From NCBI GenBank assembly GCA_036924285.1, contig JAYKYS010000009.1, positions 11,904,001 through 11,968,000 on the forward strand: a DNA stretch of 64,000 nt. Direction: 5' to 3'. Shown here piece by piece: positions 32,468 to 43,304 of the stretch. This DNA is from Asterella californica (Eukaryota; Streptophyta; Marchantiopsida; Marchantiales; Aytoniaceae). The notes beneath the pieces were generated by a model that saw only the letters and a program-made list of their open reading frames with translations, ran no database searches and was not told where the DNA came from. Both the position numbers and the translations under genes were made by a program. Position 1 is the stretch's first letter. Each line of letters starts with the position of its first letter.

Positions 32468-34766
32468 ATGACGATGCATCTGCGAGGCTTGGTGTTACCA
32501 GCGGCAGAATTGGCCGAGGCCACTCCTTTCCTCAAGGAGTTGGGTCTCGACTTCTTCCTGTGGGATTGGAACCTCGCCGATCAGGGACTTCTGGAGGAGG
32601 TGTGGGCAGCGTTACCACCCCGCAACTGTGTACTTGCGGAGGCAGGAGTAGCTCGAGGAAAACCATCTTCCTGGACTGAAGATTGATGGCGTAGAGCTTT
32701 CCACGGGCCAGACTCTGAGGACCGAGGGTATTGGTTTGAGAAGAAGGTCTTGCCCAGGGTCGTGAGTACGTGGCATGTGCTTGGGAGCACCACTTGTCTT
32801 TTCATGGAAGACAGGCAGGGTAGGAATGGGTGGAAGATCGAATCTTACCGGGAGTCGAAGAAGCGACTTCTGGCGAAGCTGTTTCTGCATCTCTTCCCCA
32901 AGGGGAAAGCGCAGAAGACGAGGTACCTAGGAGATCAGGACGTAGACTTCCTAGAAGCAGTGTGGGATAAAAGAGTTCTCATCTACTGGGGCGCATACGT
33001 CCACAACTATGTACAGACGGAGCTAGCGTACTTGGGTACCCCGGCGGGAGGACACTTGACACCTTTCCTCTGCTACTTGTACGTAGCCATGAGGGATCTT
33101 AGGAGAGATCAGTTGGCAGAGTATGGGCCAACAGGGCAACATGAAGAGAAGGAAGAGACCTCGGAAGACGACGACCGAGCAGCAGCTGCAACTCCCCCTC
33201 CCACTCTGATGCCACAGCTGAGACCCGGCTCTCACCAGAAGACGCTTCTGGTGAGGGAAGACGAGTCTAGTGGGTCGGAAGACGCCACGCCACCGAGGAA
33301 GATGGGTCCTAGAAGTGTACCTAGGACACCCATCTCCCTCATTCATTCAGGATCGGAGTCCGACTCGGAGGAAGAACTGCTGAGTACCCGATCGGAGCAA
33401 AAGACCGCTTCTGCAACACCTGGGAGTCTTCCGAAGACTCTAGAAGCAAGAGAAGAAGGGATACTCCTACTGCGATGCGAGGAAGCGCATTAAAGAGGCC
33501 CGCTCCTGCCATGAGGGATCTTCCACCCCGGAAGATGAGAAGAGTAGCTTCTTCTCGTGCGCAGAAGATGAAGGCCGTCGTGGTGGAAGAGGCATCCTTG
33601 CCTCTAGAAGACAAGGTCGATACCTCCGAGCGAGTGGTGGAGATGAACTTGTCTTCCGCAGGAAGAAGACTGGAAGAGTTCAGCGCCTTCTTCTACAAGG
33701 AGATCCAGCCAGCTATGGAGTTGCTGGAGAAGAGAGCGAAGGCACAGGAGAGGCCCTTGCAACCTGGATTCGGCCTGCGCACCTTGCTGCGACAGAGAGA
33801 AGACCAGAAGAAGATAGAGTCGCTGGAAGCTAGTCTCCGCACCACGGAGAAGCTCGCAGCCAGATACAAGGCGGAAGCAACCGCTTCTGCCAAGGAGCTG
33901 GTGCAACTTCGGAAGAGCAACCAGGAGTTACAGGCGCGTGTACAGCAGCGCGATCAGGAAGTCCTCCGAGTGCGGGAGAAGATCACCACCCTCGCAGAGG
34001 AGCAGACCACTTGGAAGACGCAGCGAGAAGCCGCAGAAGCGCGAGTTGCAGTTGAGAAGACGCAGCGGGAAGCAGCGGAGGCTCGTGCACAGGAGATGCT
34101 AGCACAGTCGGTGGAAGCACTTCGGAAGAAGTTCAACTTCACCGCGGGTAGGAAGTTACTTACCTTGGCTAGAGGATGGGACAGCAAGTCCAAGACAATG
34201 TTGGTGGAATGCCGGGAGAGCATGTTCAGGTACTTAGATCGACAGATAGAAGGAGTGAAGACACTTTATGGTCTTCCCTCGCTTCCGACACCTGCAACCG
34301 CATCTTCCCATGCTCCAGCACCATCGACTGGATCCGGAATGAAGAAGGAGGAGTTCGACCTCGCTGTGCACTTGGTAGTGACAGCGTTGGAAGCCGAGAA
34401 GACTTCGGAAGACGCCCTGGAAGACTGGAAGACGAGCCGTCTTCCCAGGTATTCCGCGTGGAGGAAGCGACTTCCTCGGACCTCTATGAGGTCGCCATGG
34501 TCCCTAGTACCGCACCCGTGCCTCAGAAGACCGAAGACGCACCACTCAACTCTGTTTCCTAGAAGACGCTTCTGTCTTCCGAAGCAGAAGTCGAAGCCGA
34601 GGAAGACGCAGCCGCAGCAACAGCAGGGCCAGCAAAGAGCAATGAGAGGGAAGCTACCTCAGTGACAACCGAGGTAAGTGCAAGGCTTCCCAGCCCATTA
34701 AGAGCCGAGATAGTAGCTCCGATAGGAGTAGATCAGGTAGAGGTTGCCTCCGTGCAATCAGAATAG
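32468..34766 (+). pseudogene. LORF copy in the A2 3' LTR (broken)
   Basis: Starts MTMHLRGL and ends SVQSE at the stop 34764-34766. The N-terminal region is interrupted by TGA at 32684-32686 (TGG in other copies). The frame then holds to about 33450, shifts, is open again from 33475 through the whole coiled coil to about 34430 and shifts once more before the tail. The SGSESDSEEELL and PPRKMRR landmarks are near 33348-33385 and 33520-33542. Damage differs from every other copy, so the source element that produced A2 probably had an intact LORF. Confidence 0.82.
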
Positions 34767-35728
34767 ATAGTAACCGAAGTGACACACTCCCAGTTTAGTA
34801 AGACCGAACATGCTATCTGAAGGGTGGCAGTTTTTCATGTAAAAATAGTTAGGACACCATGTGGTAGCATAAGTAGCGTAGGAGAAACAAGATGGATGGC
34901 TAATTAGGAAGGGGAACCGCTTGCATGTGGGGTGACAACCTCCTGTCAGCGCCTCTCTCTCCCTGGTGGTCGTCTCCCCTGGTTCTCATGGCAGCGACAT
35001 AAGTAGGATCGAAGAGTAGGAGATAGAGTTTTGTAGCTACTGCACCCACATATCGATTCGATGGTGCAGACAGACGAGACACATTAGAGAGGAGACACAA
35101 GATAGACAGTTCTTCGCACACCACACCCGTTGTTGGAAACATACGAATAGTCTTGGAATACACAAGAGGGGTCTGCATGCTCGTATCAACAGTGGTTCGA
35201 AGATGTAGATAGAGGTAGTGGACAGTTTAGGAGCAGGGAATGGCATCCTCGTGCAGTCCTGTTGACTAGACTGGTGTGTCGAGGAGTAGACGCAAGAAGT
35301 AGAGGGAGTGAGCTTCCCGATGCCATTGTGACTTCTTCTCGGGGAATGGATTGTGGATTTGAGTGCAGAAGCTTTGTTCATGTCTTCTGGGTGGTGGGTT
35401 TCCTTGAATTCGCTCCCAATTGTGCATGAGAAGTGTTCTTCTTGAGTGGCGGTGACTGTCAACAGTTGTAGAAGTGTAGCTTGGCTCGTTCAGTAGAGCA
35501 CTTGGGATCTACGTACGAACGGTCTTATGGGTAAAGGATCCCAGAAGACAGAGTAGTCGGAGCAACGAAGTGAAGAAGAAAGAAGCCTTCTTCCCACAGC
35601 AAAAGACGACATCCTCGAGTAGAAGACGGTGCAACTGTACACATGGTTGTTGTCTTCCTCCCCAAACTATTACAAGCAGGGATGGCTTGTTAGTCAGGAT
35701 CCGGACTAGAAGCCTATCGGAAACTTAA

Positions 35729-35817
35729 TTTCTTCTTTTCATCTTGTTTTCTCTTGTTTGGATTTTCTCTTCTTCCCCATCTTCTCTCATCTTCCCCATC
35801 TTCTTACCTTCTTCTAG
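35729..35817 (+). other. Polypyrimidine tract ending CTAG in the A2 3' LTR
   Basis: Copy of the tract at 23099-23187. Confidence 0.5.
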
Positions 35818-36370
35818 TGAGCTTCCGAGACTTCTATTGAGCTTCCGTGAAGGTGAATGTCGTTGTAGTGCTGCAAGAAGACTATTTCCGTAGGCAGAAG
35901 CCTGGGAAGGCTACAGGGGGCATACACCATGTGATTAATCTAAACCGTTGGAACGTGAATGCGAGAGTAAGGTGTAACAGCCGTGTTAGTCGACTTCTGC
36001 GAAGCAAGACATTCTTCTGGAGGTGTGAGAAGACGAGTTGAACCCCCAGAAGACGAGAATCACTTCGGGAAGACGATATCGAGAAGACCGGAAGAAGTGA
36101 CATGGAAGCAGGAAGATCGTCTTCCCGAGCTTCTCTGTGAATAGTTGTGTGATATTTTAGTTAGTAGTTGTTTATTTAGATCCAGAGTATATTTTGGCGT
36201 CCCTGGAAGACGCGTGGTTTTGTGAGAAGACGAGATTCCTAGGCAAAACCCGTGTGTTTGTGTGTTTGAACAGATCTTAGAACTTTTAGCAGCGTTACTT
36301 GTGCAAATCCTCTGTGGGAACGATATCTTGTATACTAAATGGGCAAAAGGAGTAATCATGCGTCACTACA

Positions 36371-36375
36371 TTTAG
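36371..36375. other. Target site duplication of A2, right copy (TTTAG)
   Basis: Follows the A2 terminus CACTACA; A1 LTR sequence continues with GAACATGGAACGGCATCC. Confidence 0.92.
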
Positions 36376-37512
36376 GAACATGGAACGGCATCCTCGTGCA
36401 GTCTTGTTGGTTAGATTGGTGTGTCGAGGAGTAGGCGTAGGAAGTAGAGGGAGTGAGCTTCCCAATGCCAATGTGACATCTTCTCGGAGAATAGATTGAT
36501 GATTTGAGTGCAGAAGCTTAATTCGTGTCTTCTGGGTGGTGGGTTCCTTGAATTCGTTCCCAATTGTGCATGAGAAGTGTTCTTCTTGAGTGGCGGTGAC
36601 TGTCAGCAGTGGTGGAAGTGCAGCTTGGCTCGTCCAGTGGATCCAGTGCACTTAGGATCCGTGTACGGATGATCTTATGGATAAGGGATCCCAGATGACA
36701 GAGTAGTCGGAGCAACGAAGAGAAGAAGAAAGAAGCCTTCTTCCCATCACAGAAGACGACATCCTCAAGTAGAAGACGGTGCAACTGTACGCACGTTTGT
36801 TGTCTTCCTCCCCAAACTATTACAAGCAGGGATGGCTTGTTAGTCAGGATCCGGACTAGAAGCCTGTCGGAATCTTAATTTCTCCTTTTCATCTTGTTTT
36901 TCTCTTGTTTGGATTTTCCCTTCTTCCCCATCTTCCCTCTTCTTCCTCATCTTCCTACCTTCTTCTAGTGAGCTTCCGAGATTTCTACTGAGCTTCCGTG
37001 AAGATGAATGGCGTTGTAGTGCTGCATGAAGACCATTTCCGTAGGTAGAAGCCTGGGAAGGCAAAAGGGGGCAGACACCATGTGATTAATCTAACCCGTT
37101 GGAATGTGAGTGCGAGAGTAAGGTGTAACAGTCGTGCTAGTCGACTTCTGCGAAGCTTCTGGAGGTACGAGAAGCCGAGTTGAACCTCCAGAAGCCGAGA
37201 CTTACTTCGGGAAGACGGTATTGAGAAGACCGGAAGAAGTGACCTGGAAGCAGGAAGAGCGTCTTCTCGAGCTTCGCTGTGAATAGATGTGTGATATTTT
37301 AATTAGTAGTTGTTTGTTTAGTTTCAAAGCACCTTTTGGAGTGTCTGGAAGATGCGTGGTTTTGTGAGAAGACGGGATTCCTAGACAAAACCCGTGTGTT
37401 TGTGTGTTTGAACAGATCTTAGAACTTAGAGCAGCGTTACTTGTGCAAATCCTCTGTGGGAACGATATCTTGTATACTAAATGGGCAAAAGGAGTAATCC
37501 TGCGACACTACA
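36376..37512 (+). repeat. A1 3' LTR, second part
   Basis: Aligns with 35228-36370 of the A2 LTR and ends GACACTACA. It contains the third polypyrimidine tract (about 36880-36970). Confidence 0.93.
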
Positions 37513-38421
37513 TGGAGCTATAAACCCTCCGCAATCCTATCGATCAACTACCTCCTCGATCTCTCAACCTCCACGATCGTCATCGATGAATCTACAACAT
37601 GTCGGGTCTGTCTCTCACTCAAAGGTCACCTCTGATGGCTTTGATGGAAGCACACCATGAACTTGAAGAGAAAAATGCTAAGTTCACTCATTCATACACC
37701 CATAAACTCATCAACTAAAATTCTCCATAAACCCATCAACTAAAATCTTTCATTCTAACGACGTCTCTCAAGTTCTCACATGCTAAATATCACACACTCT
37801 CTATATTACTCAAGTTGTCATTACGATTATGTGAAAACAAGAATGAGGAGCTCTTCTCTATTCCTCTATTTATACATTCTAGGTTTTTACTTTGATACCC
37901 CGGTAACTCAGTCGTAACTATTTTTATCGAGTTTTACTAAGATATTACTTAAGGTAAAAGCATTAATCACATGGGCTTCTTACCTTTTCACATGAGATTA
38001 TTCCTTCAAAGTCAACAACTTCTAGAAAGATTCTGAAATATTCTCAAGGAATCTCAAATTTCCACCCCCCTCTACACTAGAACTCACTAAAAAAGAGACA
38101 TGTGGAATCTCTTCTTGTTTTTAATGCCCACAAAGTCCACAACTGTAATCCAACCACTAATATCAAGTCCAAAAGGAGATAAGGGATATTTTCCACCTCC
38201 TTTCTATCTTTTAGACAAGATGACAAGATAGTAGTGCTCACTCTTTAGCAAATATCTGATTTCTGTCCAAAAGTACAGCTAAGTTTAATCATAATTAATT
38301 TTAGCTAGTCATGACTAACTTGATATCTTCTTAAAGTACTTGGGTAACATTCTCCACACTTAGCTATAACTAAACACCTTACTAATAGACAAACTTCCTA
38401 TGTGTAACATCGGTAGTTACA
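37513..38421 (-). repeat. E 3' LTR, probably truncated
   Basis: On the minus strand it starts TGTAACTACCGATG beside the PPT and continues AT-rich for 909 bp to the A1 boundary. The second E LTR is outside the window, so the left end cannot be confirmed. Confidence 0.6.
37867..37874 (-). promoter_or_regulatory. TATA box candidate in the E LTR
   Basis: Minus strand ATG-TATAAATA-GAGG, about 550 bases into the LTR. The TATAAATA core is canonical for plants; the promoter role is inferred from position. Confidence 0.5.
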
Positions 38422-38435
38422 TTTTACCTCCGGAC
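38422..38435 (-). promoter_or_regulatory. E polypurine tract
   Basis: Minus strand GTCCGGAGGTAAAA directly before TGTAACTACC. Confidence 0.6.
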
Positions 38436-38439
38436 TAAA

Positions 38440-39826
38440 TTTTTGCTCCGTCCTCGGAGTGAAGAGAGAACTTTCGTCGATGAAACCACTTCAACTTGTC
38501 ATGATTTATCCGATCTTCAACTTGTCATGATTTATCCGATCGAATCTCCTTCCTCCCAGCTCCTGAAGGTCATATGTGAAGTTGCTCCACACCTTATCTA
38601 CAACAAAAGGACCAAAATGTCTCAGAAGAAACTTCTTCCTAGTCCTCTTGAATCTGATTGCATCATATAACATTATCCAATCTCTGACTTGAAAAGGTTT
38701 TATCTCTCTCTTGCTCAATCGTTTGGCGTAATTCTTCTTTTGATACTCCTGAGCTCGTTCCATCCGGATCATTGCTACCGCTCGGGTCTCTTCCAACTCC
38801 ATGAGTTGCTCTCTTTTTTATCTGACCACGTCTTCTCCCCTCGACCTCTTCAACTTTCGTTGAATAGTTTGAAAAGTATCCAATTCGAATTGGATCGGCA
38901 ACTTGGACTCCACTCCATAAATCAGTCAAAATGGGGAGTACCCAGTAGAAGTCTTTGTTGTCGTTCGATACTCTCGTTAGATAGCATGTAGTCTCTTATC
39001 CTAAGTATGTTTCGGAGTCTCAACACCAGCATCTTTGACGAGCATCATACAAAGTATAAGATTGATCTTCTCCGTAAGATCATTAGCATTTGGTTTGTAT
39101 GAGGTCGTTACTCGTGGCTTGATAAAAGAATGTTGTAGCATAGCAGTAGTCATGCTCCTTACAAACTCTCCTCCTCTATCTGAGACCAACTCTAACGGAC
39201 ATCCAAATCTTGTGATGATTCTCTCCCATAAGAATCTACCGACTTCTGTTTCATTAGTCTCTCTCAAATGTCTAGCCTCTACCCACTTGGTACAATAGTC
39301 AGTGGTGACTACAATGTATCTATTGTCTCGAGGTGTCTTATTAAGAGGACCTACAAAGTCAATACCCCACTTCTCAAATGGTCATAACACGGGAATTGAT
39401 CTTAATGGAGGTGTTCTAGTAGACTTCAGAGCAAATGCTTGACATACGTCGCAAGTTTTGTAATAGTCTAGACACTATTTGAAAATCCCTCACCAGTGAT
39501 AACTCGCATCCAAAATCTTGAAGGCTGTCATCTTACCGGCAACGTGATCTTCGCAAATAGTTCCGTCGTGAAACTCGTGCATTAGCTTGAACGCCTCCTT
39601 TTGACCAACTGCTCTCCTTAGTAACTCATCTGCTCCTTGATGAAACAGAATTCTCTCCACCATGGTGTAAGGTTTGCATCTCTTGATCAATGCGTTACGT
39701 TCTCGGGTATGCATACCTTTTGGAAAAGAGCCATCTGAAGAAAACTCCAGATTTCTTTGTACTCGTCCGGTATCTCCTCAATGCTTGTGATGATCATCAG
39801 ATGCTCGTCTGAAAATGAATCATCAA
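38440..39826 (-). pseudogene. pol: E integrase
   Basis: The zinc-binding part lies at 39490-39714 (MHEFHDGTICEDHVAG) with a Cys pair in TCDVCQAF near 39440. The core shows WGIDFVG near 39355, VSDRGGEF near 39175 and LTEKINL near 39070, giving the D, D and E residues. The C-terminal module HFGPFVVDKVW is near 38590. Several in-frame stops interrupt it. A 26-bp tandem duplication at 38490-38541 shifts the last residues out of frame. Non-functional. Confidence 0.83.
38490..38541. repeat. 26-bp tandem duplication in the E integrase 3' end
   Basis: Two exact adjacent copies, 38490-38515 and 38516-38541. The length is not a multiple of three, so it breaks the frame after HDKLK. Confidence 0.93.
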
Positions 39827-39830
39827 ACGG
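39827..39830. other. Target site duplication of D solo LTR, left copy (ACGG)
   Basis: ACGG before TGTCGTAG, repeated at 41864-41867 after GACA. Confidence 0.8.
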
Positions 39831-41863
39831 TGTCGTAGCGAGAGCCTTTCCTTTGAGCAAGGGCGTACCTTCTGGCTGTGGTTAGCGATCGATGCACAGC
39901 AGAGCGATTAGTATCTTGTAGATTTCTCTCTAACTTCCTCGATAACTAAGCACTTTCTTTCTCTCAGTAAAGGGTCAAGATAACTACACGAAAACGTTGG
40001 ATGATCATGGGCACGACAAACGGGATATGTGATGACATGATCTCTCGGTAGTATTCCTCTCCGAAGTTTCTCACTACTAGGGCTTCGTACATGGCTTTGG
40101 GTCGACAGATGTGTCTTATCTCGCACTGGGTGTTAAAGTTTACAGGAGGGAGCTGATTTAGATCCATCCTTCGTTAGATAAGGATAAAGACGGTGAGATC
40201 TCATTCTTGGCCGTAAGTGACAACAGGTAAGATCACAAGGACAGGCGAGAGCATGACTTGCGCGGTAAAGTTATGCCCAAAGGATCCTATCAGAAACTGT
40301 TGAAAGTGAACTCGTTCCATATACATCAGTTTAATCGAGAAAGGGTTTCGAAAAGGGAATCTGGACGGTAAGTAGAGTCCTTCGTCCATCTCTCACAACT
40401 TGTGCACTCCAACTACAAAGGTATATCGATCCATAAAACTCTGATTTAATCTCATAGGATCACCATGATCTCTCCACGAACAATCTCTTGGATTTTTTCT
40501 CAGGTCGAATGCCCCCACACAGGTCACTCTCCTTTGCTAAAAAGTTTCGAACACAAAACGAGGATAGGTGCAAGCTCCCTAACCAAGCAACCCAAGCCTC
40601 ACGGATCGATGAGGTGGCACACATGCACATCGCATGTTTGGTGCCGTCATACTCATCCACGTGTGGGTCTTCTGGGTGAAAGGTTCTAATGCATGCACCG
40701 TAACGTGTCCCAAAAACCAGAGACTAGGCTAGACAGGTAGTCGACTCTACAGGTCAAGGATCGCACTTTGCCACGTTGAGTGCGAACCTAACAACCACAT
40801 GACATGGATACAACGTAGGTCGCTAAAGTCATATCTACGCCTAGAATACTCCCCAAAGCAATACAAATGTCGCACTGGATACTTTTCAGCCAGCTGCCGC
40901 TAACAACTCGAGACCTAGAGTAGATATCGTTGCCGATATAACTCGGCAGAAAAACCAGCGAACTTTCACACATGATAGGTATAGATCTACAGCTCAGTCT
41001 CCTCTCAAACTTGCCACGTAGATAGGATCCTAAAATCTCTACTTGCAGGTCAAATTTCAGGAAGATCTGACGGCTAGATCTCCTCCCACAATTAACACAA
41101 ATCCACAGAAACTAACACACACTTCCAATCTCAGATTCAAGACAGAAGCTTCTTCGACTAAATGAACCGTCCACTTCCACTCCAACTTCCTGTGCTATCA
41201 ATTCAGAAGGTAAACTCACTACACAGGAAATTTGAGCCGATTTGACCGTTCTGATCGTCCTCCATAAATCTGCAAACTCGCTGCTTCAGATTGACAGCTT
41301 TCTGCACCCTGTCGCCTTCAAATCGCCATTGCGCTCAATCCGCAGAACATCCGGTGGTGAAATTTGTGGTCAGAGCTTCAACAGCTGACAGACTACAAGC
41401 TCATGAAATCTGGTCTCAATCTGACGGCTCAATCACTCAAACCCCTTAATCTTACAATCGGAAGAGAAACTCTTGTACTCTCATCACTCTATGAACTTCA
41501 AATCGCCATAACGTATGCCCTGGACCTCCAAATCGAGTGAAATTTGTGGTCAGATTGCTCCTCCCGTCGAGAGCTCTCCGTCCATGCCCTCTGATCTCCA
41601 AAATCCCCCGTCAAAGTGCCCCGAACCTCCCAGAGCGCACACTTAGGTAGATGACAAGTTACCTTCACTTATTTGAGACCAATGAGAAGTTAAAGGACCC
41701 CACCTTGTCCTTTTGCACCCCATGGAGCCTCTCAGTAGATAATAGAGCATTCTAAGCTCATAAGAGCAAAGTTTTAGATCCCATTACACCACAACTTTTA
41801 CAATTGTGTGCAAAACACACTTATACGCGTAATTTACATACTAACTGGTCCCACAACAGGACA
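39831..41863 (-). repeat. D solo LTR in E
   Basis: 2033 bp, TGTC to GACA, flanked by ACGG on both sides and near-identical to the D 5' LTR at 51608-53641. E coding sequence joins in frame across it (GEEP to FDDSF) once one ACGG is removed. This is the expected product of recombination between the two LTRs of a D element. Short ORFs inside it recur in the other LTR copy and are not genes. Confidence 0.92.
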
Positions 41864-41867
41864 ACGG

Positions 41868-43304
41868 TTCTTCTCCCTCATCATCAAAAGCCCTCGACAA
41901 AAGATCAGCATTCGCATACTTTTTCCCCGGTCTATCTTCGATCACATAATCGTATTCTGTTAGAAGGATCTTCCAACGAGCAATACGACCTTGACATTAG
42001 GCTTATTAAAGATATATTTTAAAGCCTTGTGATCTGTGACGATGAAAAGTTTCCCTCCTAGCAAGTAGTGTCGAAATTTCTTCAATCCAAAAATCACCGC
42101 TAATCCTTCTCGTTTAGTCACGAAGTAATTCTTCTCTGTTGGAACCATCTGCCTACTAGCAGAAGCTATAAGATGATCATGCCCATCTCCATCTAACTGA
42201 TTTAATGTACATCCGATTGCTACATTGGAGGCATCCGTATACAAAATAAACGCTTTACTCCACTCAGGTTTAGCAAGTATAGGAGCTATCATCAATGCCT
42301 TTTTCAGCTCCTCAAATGCTTCCTTTGCCTTCTGATCATTCACTATCAAGTCAAAATCAACTCCCTTCTTCATGTACACAATCAAAGCTATTGCTTTGTT
42401 TGAGAAGGAAAAGACAAACCTACGATAATATCCAACCATGCCAAGAAACTGTCTCAACTTTGTCAAGTTGATCGGAAATGGAAGATCCACAATCTTCTTC
42501 ACCTTCTCGGGATCTACCGCAATCCCATTCTTGGAAATGATGTGCCCTAACAGCAGACCTTCTTCGCAGCCAAAGATGCACTTCTTTGGATTTAGAGAAG
42601 CGTTGGCTTGCTCCAATCGCTGCAAAACTTTGATCACATGATCAAAGTAGTCCTCCTTTCTTCCGTACACACAGAAATTGTCAATGAAATCACGAACAAA
42701 CTTCCCTATGAATGGTTCCAACACCTTGTTCATGAACCTTTGAAACGTGGTCGGAGCATTACACAGTCCGAATGGCATCACTCGAAATGTAAATGTTCTC
42801 CAAAGAGTAGTGAAAGTAGTCAACTGCTGGTACTCCTATCTTGATCCGATTATACCCACTATAACCATCACCAAAGCTGTACCACTCATGACCAGCAACT
42901 TCCTCCAAAATCTCACCTATAAATGGTAGAGGATAATAATCCTTCTTGGTAACTGCATTCAGCTTTTTATAGTCTATGCACACTCCAGCTTACCATTCTT
43001 CTTCTTGACAATCACAATGGATGAAACCCATTCTGAGTTCTCCACCTCATAGATGAAACTCGTCTCCTTCAACTTGTCTATTTCCTCCTTGACCATCATT
43101 GCTGTTGTAGGATTGACCTTTTTCTGCTTCTGCCGAACTGGTCTTGCGTTCTCCTCCAATTTGATTCGATGAGTCTCTACAGTTACCTCCTTCAAATCCT
43201 TGTAGCTGAAAGCAAACACATGGATATGTTTTCGAAATATATCTAGGAATCTACTTTTCTCCTCTTGAATGACATTGATACCAAACTTCAAGGTAGAGAG
43301 TCTT
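41868..43304 (-). pseudogene. pol: E reverse transcriptase and RNase H, copy 1
   Basis: From right: RT N-terminal segment (HIHVFAFSYKDLKEV near 43210), LPFIGEILEEVAGHEWYSFGDGYSGYNRI near 42860, MPFGLCNAPTTFQRFM near 42775 and the catalytic box DFIDNFCVYG near 42685, where the second Asp of xDD is Asn. RNase H: FILYTDASNVAIG near 42240, TDHKALKYIF near 42030 and the ANADLLSRAFDDE end near 41900. Breaks in the RT finger segment and RNase H end need frame changes. The Asp to Asn change alone would kill RT, and it is present in both copies, so it predates the duplication. The RT start is removed by the A3 LTR. Confidence 0.85.

Larger units (their letters stand above)
21024..36370 (+). mobile_element. 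A2: complete family A element nested in the A1 3' LTR
   Basis: 15.3 kb from TGTGGTGCCC to CACTACA, bounded by TTTAG duplications. Order: 5' LTR (21024-23740, with an internal 3.2-kb deletion), primer site, gag, protease, RT/RNase H, integrase, hairpin, PPT and a full 5924-bp 3' LTR. Gag to RNase H share one frame apart from a one-base loss near 28643. There are several private stops, so this copy is inactive, but it is the best guide to family A organisation in the window. Confidence 0.95.
30447..36370 (+). repeat. A2 3' LTR, full length (5924 bp)
   Basis: TGTGGTGCTC to CACTACA. Layout: hexamer cluster near 30595-30710, about 1.7 kb of non-coding sequence, LORF 32468-34766, about 0.95 kb without a credible gene, polypyrimidine tract 35729-35817 and a terminal 0.55 kb. 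The long antisense ORF 30550-31371 is not maintained in other copies and is not annotated. Confidence 0.95.
1..37512 (+). mobile_element. A1: outer family A Ty3/gypsy LTR retrotransposon, interrupted by B, C and A2
   Basis: A1 runs from the tail of its 5' LTR (1-381) through a primer site, gag, protease, RT/RNase H and integrase to its 3' LTR, which ends CTACA at 37512. Alignment by eye with A2 shows three later insertions: B at 2137-8640, C at 12506-15247 and A2 at 21024-36370. Removing them restores colinearity with A2. The left part of the 5' LTR is outside the window, so the target duplication cannot be checked; the five bases after the 3' LTR are TGGAG. The coding region holds many private stops and frameshifts and is dead. 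PBS type and the FLDDF RT box suggest the Athila/Tat side of plant Ty3/gypsy; this is inference. Confidence 0.9.
37513..43304 (-). mobile_element. E: old Ty3/gypsy element, truncated and interrupted by a D solo LTR
   Basis: Minus strand. From right to left: RT and RNase H (41868-43304), D solo LTR (39831-41863), integrase (38440-39826), PPT and 3' LTR (37513-38421). The right side is cut by the A3 LTR, so gag, protease and the RT start are absent here. The left LTR touches A1 at 37512, and A1 probably inserted into it. Protein motifs put it in a third gypsy lineage distinct from A and D. It has many stops and a mutated RT active site, so it is the oldest layer. Confidence 0.85.

Noticed and set aside
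39908..40973. Several 60-75 codon ORFs repeated at 51685-52750
   Set aside because: They lie in D LTR copies; repetition reflects the LTR pair and duplication. No recognisable protein and no spacing like a gene.
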